Part shown: piece after piece, positions 14,121 through 17,279 of the stretch | How the letters are laid out: every line of letters begins with the position of its first letter | Numbering within the stretch: position 1 is the stretch's first letter | Assembly (NCBI GenBank): GCA_019418195.1 | Contig: DYCJ01000004.1 | Coordinates: 7,995-25,273, forward strand | DNA: 17,279 nucleotides | DNA from: Clostridiales bacterium | GTDB lineage: Bacteria; Bacillota; Clostridia; Lachnospirales; Lachnospiraceae | Direction of reading: 5' to 3' | The notes under the pieces: model-generated | Database searches by the model: none | What the model saw: the letters and a program-made list of their open reading frames with translations, nothing else | What the model was told of the DNA's origin: nothing | Translations under genes and position numbers: made by a program

Positions 14121-15293
14121 ATGAAAAAGAAATTTATCAGCGTGTTATTGTGTGCGGCTATGGCAGTCACCCTGATCGCAGGGTGCGGAGCTCCGGCAGC
14201 AGAAACCGGCGGAAATGAGGGAGGAGAGTCTTCATCCGAGACAACGGAAGGAATTCCGAAGGATGAGATCAAAGTGGGATTTGTGCATGTATCGGACCCG
14301 AGCGATATGGGTTACACATACAATCAGGACCTTGGTACTCAGGAAATGCAGGAAGCACTCGGTTTAAGTGACGATCAGATCGTAAACAAATACAATGTAC
14401 CCGAGGGTGCCGAGTGCGACACGGCACTGAGAGAACTTGTAGATGCAGGATGCAATATTATCTTTGCGACAAGTTTCGGATTTGAGGATTATGTAAAAGA
14501 AGTTGCAGCAGAATATCCGGATATCGAGTTCTGCCATGCTACAGGATATCAGGCGGCAGATTCAGGGCTGGACAACTTCCACAACTATTTTGCATCGATT
14601 TATGAAGGACGCTATCTGGCAGGTATCGCAGCAGGAATGAAGACAGAGTCAAATAAGCTCGGTTATGTCGCTGCATTCCCGTTTGCAGAAGTTATCAGCG
14701 GATATACGGCATTTTATCTGGGCGCAAAGAGCGTGAACCCGGATGTGACAATGGATATCATGTATACGAATTCCTGGAACGATCCGACAGTTGAGTCCCA
14801 GGTGGCTCAGGCATTGATCGACCGCGGATGCGACGTGATCTCACAGCATTCCGATTCTACAGCTCCGGCTACAACAGCAGAAGACAACGGAGTATGGCAG
14901 GTTGGTTACAACAATGATATGATCGAGGCGGCTCCGAATGCTTCCCTGATCTCCCCGCGTATTGACTGGGGCATCTATGTGACAGAGGCTGTCCAGGCTG
15001 TGATCGATGGAGAGGAAATCCCGGTTGACTGGTGCAGAGGTCTGGAGGACGGTGCAGTTTATCTGTCACCTCTGAACACAGACATCGCTGCAGAAGGCAC
15101 TCAGGAAGCAATCGACGCGGCTCAGGAAAAACTGATCTCCGGCGAAATCCATGTATTCGACGGACCGCTCTCCGGCGTCAGCCCGGAAGGGGAAGCATAT
15201 GAGGTTGCGGAAGGCGAATATTATCATGAACAGGAAGAAGCTTCGGCTCCGTCCTGGCTGTATATTGTCGACGGATGCAACGTTGTCGAATAA
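14121..15293 (+). CDS. BMP-family (PnrA/Med-like) substrate-binding lipoprotein
   Basis: A 390-residue lipoprotein that captures the solute for the ABC transporter encoded next. The signal peptide ends in the lipobox LIAGC (Cys22), followed by a Gly/Ser/Glu-rich spacer. The mature part shows the BMP fold: DEIKVGFVHVSDPSDMGYTYNQDLG, DAGCNIIFATSFGFEDYV, ATGYQ, LDNFHNYFASIYEGRYLAGIAAG, NKLGYVAAFPFAEVISGYTAFYLGAKSVNP, and IDRGCDVISQHSDSTAPATTAEDNGVWQVGYNND. Characterised members (PnrA, and BmpA with NupABC) bind purine or other nucleosides; the ligand here cannot be fixed from sequence. GGAGG six bases before ATG 14121 supports the start. A hairpin after the gene separates it from the ATPase gene. 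Confidence 0.93.
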   Translation: MKKKFISVLLCAAMAVTLIAGCGAPAAETGGNEGGESSSETTEGIPKDEIKVGFVHVSDPSDMGYTYNQDLGTQEMQEALGLSDDQIVNKYNVPEGAECDTALRELVDAGCNIIFATSFGFEDYVKEVAAEYPDIEFCHATGYQAADSGLDNFHNYFASIYEGRYLAGIAAGMKTESNKLGYVAAFPFAEVISGYTAFYLGAKSVNPDVTMDIMYTNSWNDPTVESQVAQALIDRGCDVISQHSDSTAPATTAEDNGVWQVGYNNDMIEAAPNASLISPRIDWGIYVTEAVQAVIDGEEIPVDWCRGLEDGAVYLSPLNTDIAAEGTQEAIDAAQEKLISGEIHVFDGPLSGVSPEGEAYEVAEGEYYHEQEEASAPSWLYIVDGCNVVE

Positions 15294-15322
15294 TTTTTGT
15301 CAATTCTATATATGTTACAAAT

Positions 15323-15350
15323 ACAGAGCCGTCTTCGGACGGCTTTGTTT
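15323..15350 (+). terminator. hairpin between the binding-protein and ATPase genes (partial terminator)
   Basis: An 11-bp stem with one G-T pair (15323-15333 with 15338-15348) closed by a TTCG tetraloop, followed by an interrupted T stretch (TTTGTTTG). The weak T tract suggests partial termination or a 3'-end stabiliser, so that more binding protein than ATPase is made. Confidence 0.65.
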
Positions 15351-15465
15351 GTATGGCAGTTCTTTCGCGACAGAGAAAAGCTGTATCTGAAGTGTACAGG
15401 CAGCCGGATGCGTCAGGACTATACTAATTACAAAAAAGAGAAAGAAAGAGAAGGAAGGTGAGATT

Positions 15466-17049
15466 TTGGGAGAGACAACAGAGTATGCAGTAAAGATGCA
15501 TCATGTGACAAAAACTTTTGGAAAGGTTGTCGCAAATAAAGATGTCAATCTCGAACTGAAGACCGGTGAGATCCTTGCACTCTTGGGTGAAAATGGCAGC
15601 GGAAAGACTACCCTGATGAATATGCTGTCTGGTATTTACTTCCCGGACCACGGGGAAATCTTCGTGAAAGGCCGGGAGGTTACGATCCGTTCCCCGAAAG
15701 ATTCGTTTGCCCTTGGAATAGGTATGATCCATCAGCATTTCAAACTGGTAGACGTGCTGACGGCAGCGGAGAATATCGTACTCGGACTTGACGGAAAAGC
15801 TACAGTAAACCGGAAAGAGACCAACAAGAAAGTCGCGGAGCTTGCAAAACGATATGGGTTTGAAATGGACCCGGCAAAGAAAGTTTACAATATGTCTGTT
15901 TCGGAAAAGCAGACGGTAGAGATCCTGAAAGTACTTTATAAAGGTGCGGACATCCTGATCCTGGATGAGCCGACGGCGGTGCTGACTCCTCAGGAGACGG
16001 ACAAACTGTTTGCTGTGCTCCGGAATATGAAAAAAGACGGTAAATCTATTATCATCATCACGCACAAACTTAATGAGGTGCTTGCCATCTCGGACAGGGT
16101 AGCAATCCTGCGTAAAGGTGAATATATCGGTGTAGTCAATACGGCGGAGACGGACCAGGCCCAGCTTACAGAGATGATGGTAGGGCGCCCTGTCAGTCTG
16201 GAAATCGAGAGACCAGAGGTAGAACGCGGAGAAAAAAGGCTTCAGGTGATCGATCTGACATGTCTGAACGGCGACGGAGTAAAAGCTCTGGACAATGTCT
16301 CCTTTGATGCATATGGCGGTGAGATCCTCGGTGTGGCAGGGATCGCAGGAAGCGGACAGAGAGAACTGTGCGAGATCATCGCGGGACTCCATCCCTCCAT
16401 CGGAGGATCCGTCCTGTATCTGGGCGACCATGACGGGATTCCTGTCCAGGAACGTATTCTGGGCCTGAAACCCGATGAGATCGTAAAAAAGGGAATCTCT
16501 ATGGCGTTTGTGCCGGAGGATCGTCTGGGAATGGGGCTTGTTGCCGGAATGGATATGACGGACAATGTGATGCTCAGAAGTTATAAATCGAAGAAAGGAA
16601 TATTCGTAGACCGGAAGACCCCGAAAGAGCTTGCAGAGAAACTGATCGAAGAACTCGAGATCGTGACTCCGGGTGTGGATACTCCTGTAGGAAGGCTTTC
16701 GGGAGGAAATGTCCAGAAAGTGCTGCTGGGACGGGAAATTGCCTGTCAGCCTTCCGTGCTGATCGTGGCTTATCCGGTGCGCGGTCTGGATATCAATTCT
16801 TCATACAGGATTTATGATCTGCTCAACGAACAGAAGAAAAAGGGCGTTGCGGTTATTTTTATCGGAGAAGATCTTGACGTACTGATGCAGCTTTCCGACC
16901 GGATCATGGTCATGTGCGGCGGGAAAGTGAGCGGGATCGTGGATCCGCGCAAAGTTACGAAAGAGGATATAGGCCTTATGATGATCCATACAGATCATCC
17001 GTTTGTTAAAGATAAGGAAGAAGACGGGAAAGGGGAGGTGACAGCATGA
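15466..17049 (+). CDS. BMP-type ABC transporter, double ATP-binding subunit (NupA/YufO-like)
   Basis: A 527-residue protein of two fused ABC domains, the motor for uptake at the inner face of the membrane. Domain 1: GENGSGKTT (41-49), Q-loop MIHQHFKLVDVLTAAENIVLG, weak signature NMSVSEKQ, Walker B LILDEPTAVL (Asp167), ITHKLNEV. Domain 2: GIAGSGQREL, PEDRLGMGLV, signature LSGGNVQ (411-417) and Walker B VLIVAYPVRGLD, where most relatives read ANPTRGLD. The start is TTG 15466: GGAAGGTGA (15453-15461) lies just upstream, while the first ATG (15496) has no ribosome site and would clip the first strand. It begins 172 bases after the lipoprotein gene and overlaps the permease gene by four bases (ATGA), a sign of translational coupling. 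Confidence 0.93.
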   Translation: MGETTEYAVKMHHVTKTFGKVVANKDVNLELKTGEILALLGENGSGKTTLMNMLSGIYFPDHGEIFVKGREVTIRSPKDSFALGIGMIHQHFKLVDVLTAAENIVLGLDGKATVNRKETNKKVAELAKRYGFEMDPAKKVYNMSVSEKQTVEILKVLYKGADILILDEPTAVLTPQETDKLFAVLRNMKKDGKSIIIITHKLNEVLAISDRVAILRKGEYIGVVNTAETDQAQLTEMMVGRPVSLEIERPEVERGEKRLQVIDLTCLNGDGVKALDNVSFDAYGGEILGVAGIAGSGQRELCEIIAGLHPSIGGSVLYLGDHDGIPVQERILGLKPDEIVKKGISMAFVPEDRLGMGLVAGMDMTDNVMLRSYKSKKGIFVDRKTPKELAEKLIEELEIVTPGVDTPVGRLSGGNVQKVLLGREIACQPSVLIVAYPVRGLDINSSYRIYDLLNEQKKKGVAVIFIGEDLDVLMQLSDRIMVMCGGKVSGIVDPRKVTKEDIGLMMIHTDHPFVKDKEEDGKGEVTA

Positions 17050-17279
17050 GTTTACATGGCGCACAGACAAAAGAGCCTCTGATAAGAATGGTGAAGAGAG
17101 ATACGATGCCGCAGAAAAAGGCATGGGGAATCCGCGCAGCAGCTTTTATCCTCTCTCTTGTGACTGGCGGAATTGTGATCCTCATGCTGGGGCACAATCC
17201 GTTTTCTGTCTATATTTCAATGGTAAAAGGTGCATGGGGCTCAAGTACTGTCATCCACGAGACGATCAAGCTGGCAGTG
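17046..17279 (+). CDS. BMP-type ABC transporter permease (NupB/YufP-like), 3' truncated
   Basis: The first 78 residues of a membrane protein that runs off the right edge. A basic amphipathic start (KEPLIRMVKRDTMPQKKAWGIR) is followed by a transmembrane helix (about 28-47: AAAFILSLVTGGIVILMLG) and NPFSVYISMVKGAWGSS, a pattern typical of the BPD_transp_2 permeases paired with BMP binding proteins. GGGGAGGTGA just before it, inside the end of the ATPase gene, and the ATGA overlap support the start. Family transporters usually have two permeases, so a second one is expected beyond the window. Confidence 0.88.
   Translation, partial: MSLHGAQTKEPLIRMVKRDTMPQKKAWGIRAAAFILSLVTGGIVILMLGHNPFSVYISMVKGAWGSSTVIHETIKLAV

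Noticed and set aside
15412..15430. TATACT near 15420 as a separate promoter for the ATPase gene
   Set aside because: No -35 at 16-18 bases; the nearest partial matches are at 19-21 bases.
15424..16431. 335-codon open frame on the minus strand over the ABC ATPase gene
   Set aside because: It is antisense to Walker and signature motifs of the ATPase and resembles no known family.
1..17279. CRISPR array, tRNA/rRNA gene, insertion sequence or phage gene
   Set aside because: No repeated spacer pattern, cloverleaf, transposase or phage protein was recognised by eye on either strand.

Overview
This window looks like a chromosomal segment of an anaerobic, spore-forming Firmicute, most likely a gut Lachnospiraceae (Clostridia). 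The reasons are a sporulation sigma factor (SigG), strong AGGAGG-type ribosome binding sites, sigma-A-like promoters, an A-type flavoprotein of anaerobes, a CsoR/CopA copper operon and a BMP-type nucleoside-like ABC transporter. Genus assignment is inference. All coding was read from translated sequence and motifs; no database search was made.

Layout. (1) 1-2685, plus strand: the 3' part of a beta-CASP metallo-beta-lactamase RNA hydrolase, then sigG, a HAD phosphatase, a small acidic protein of unknown function, and a strong terminator. (2) 2666-3100, minus strand: a single-pass membrane protein with a degenerate FMN_bind-like domain, divergent from pth. (3) 3197-7285, plus: pth and mfd behind a promoter. 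(4) 7304-8590, plus: a SurA/PrsA-like lipoprotein with its own near-consensus promoter and a two-way terminator. (5) 8605-10430, minus: an A-type flavodiiron protein followed by a short cytidylate-kinase-like protein. (6) 10439-10902, plus: a Spx/ArsC-like thioredoxin-fold protein, divergent from the flavoprotein. (7) 10913-13904, plus: the copper module csoR-copA, with a promoter whose spacer is filled by a CsoR-type palindrome and a second matching site just downstream. The copA frame ends in a heavy-metal-associated domain that has its own internal Shine-Dalgarno and ATG, so one gene can plausibly give both a pump and a free CopZ-like chaperone. (8) 13905-13946: an unexplained 15-bp perfect inverted repeat. 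(9) 13972-17279, plus: a BMP lipoprotein, a double ABC ATPase (TTG start) and the start of a permease that runs off the window.

How the genes work together. The left half is housekeeping (RNA turnover, tRNA rescue, transcription-coupled repair, protein export folding) plus late sporulation control. The middle deals with oxygen/NO, probably thiol stress, and copper. The right end is uptake of nucleoside-like solutes. I see no CRISPR array, tRNA, rRNA, phage gene or insertion sequence. I do not see a clearly new multi-gene system; the most rewarding items are the nested copZ, the two-site copper promoter, the long inverted repeat, and two family members with key parts missing (FMN_bind-like and cytidylate-kinase-like).
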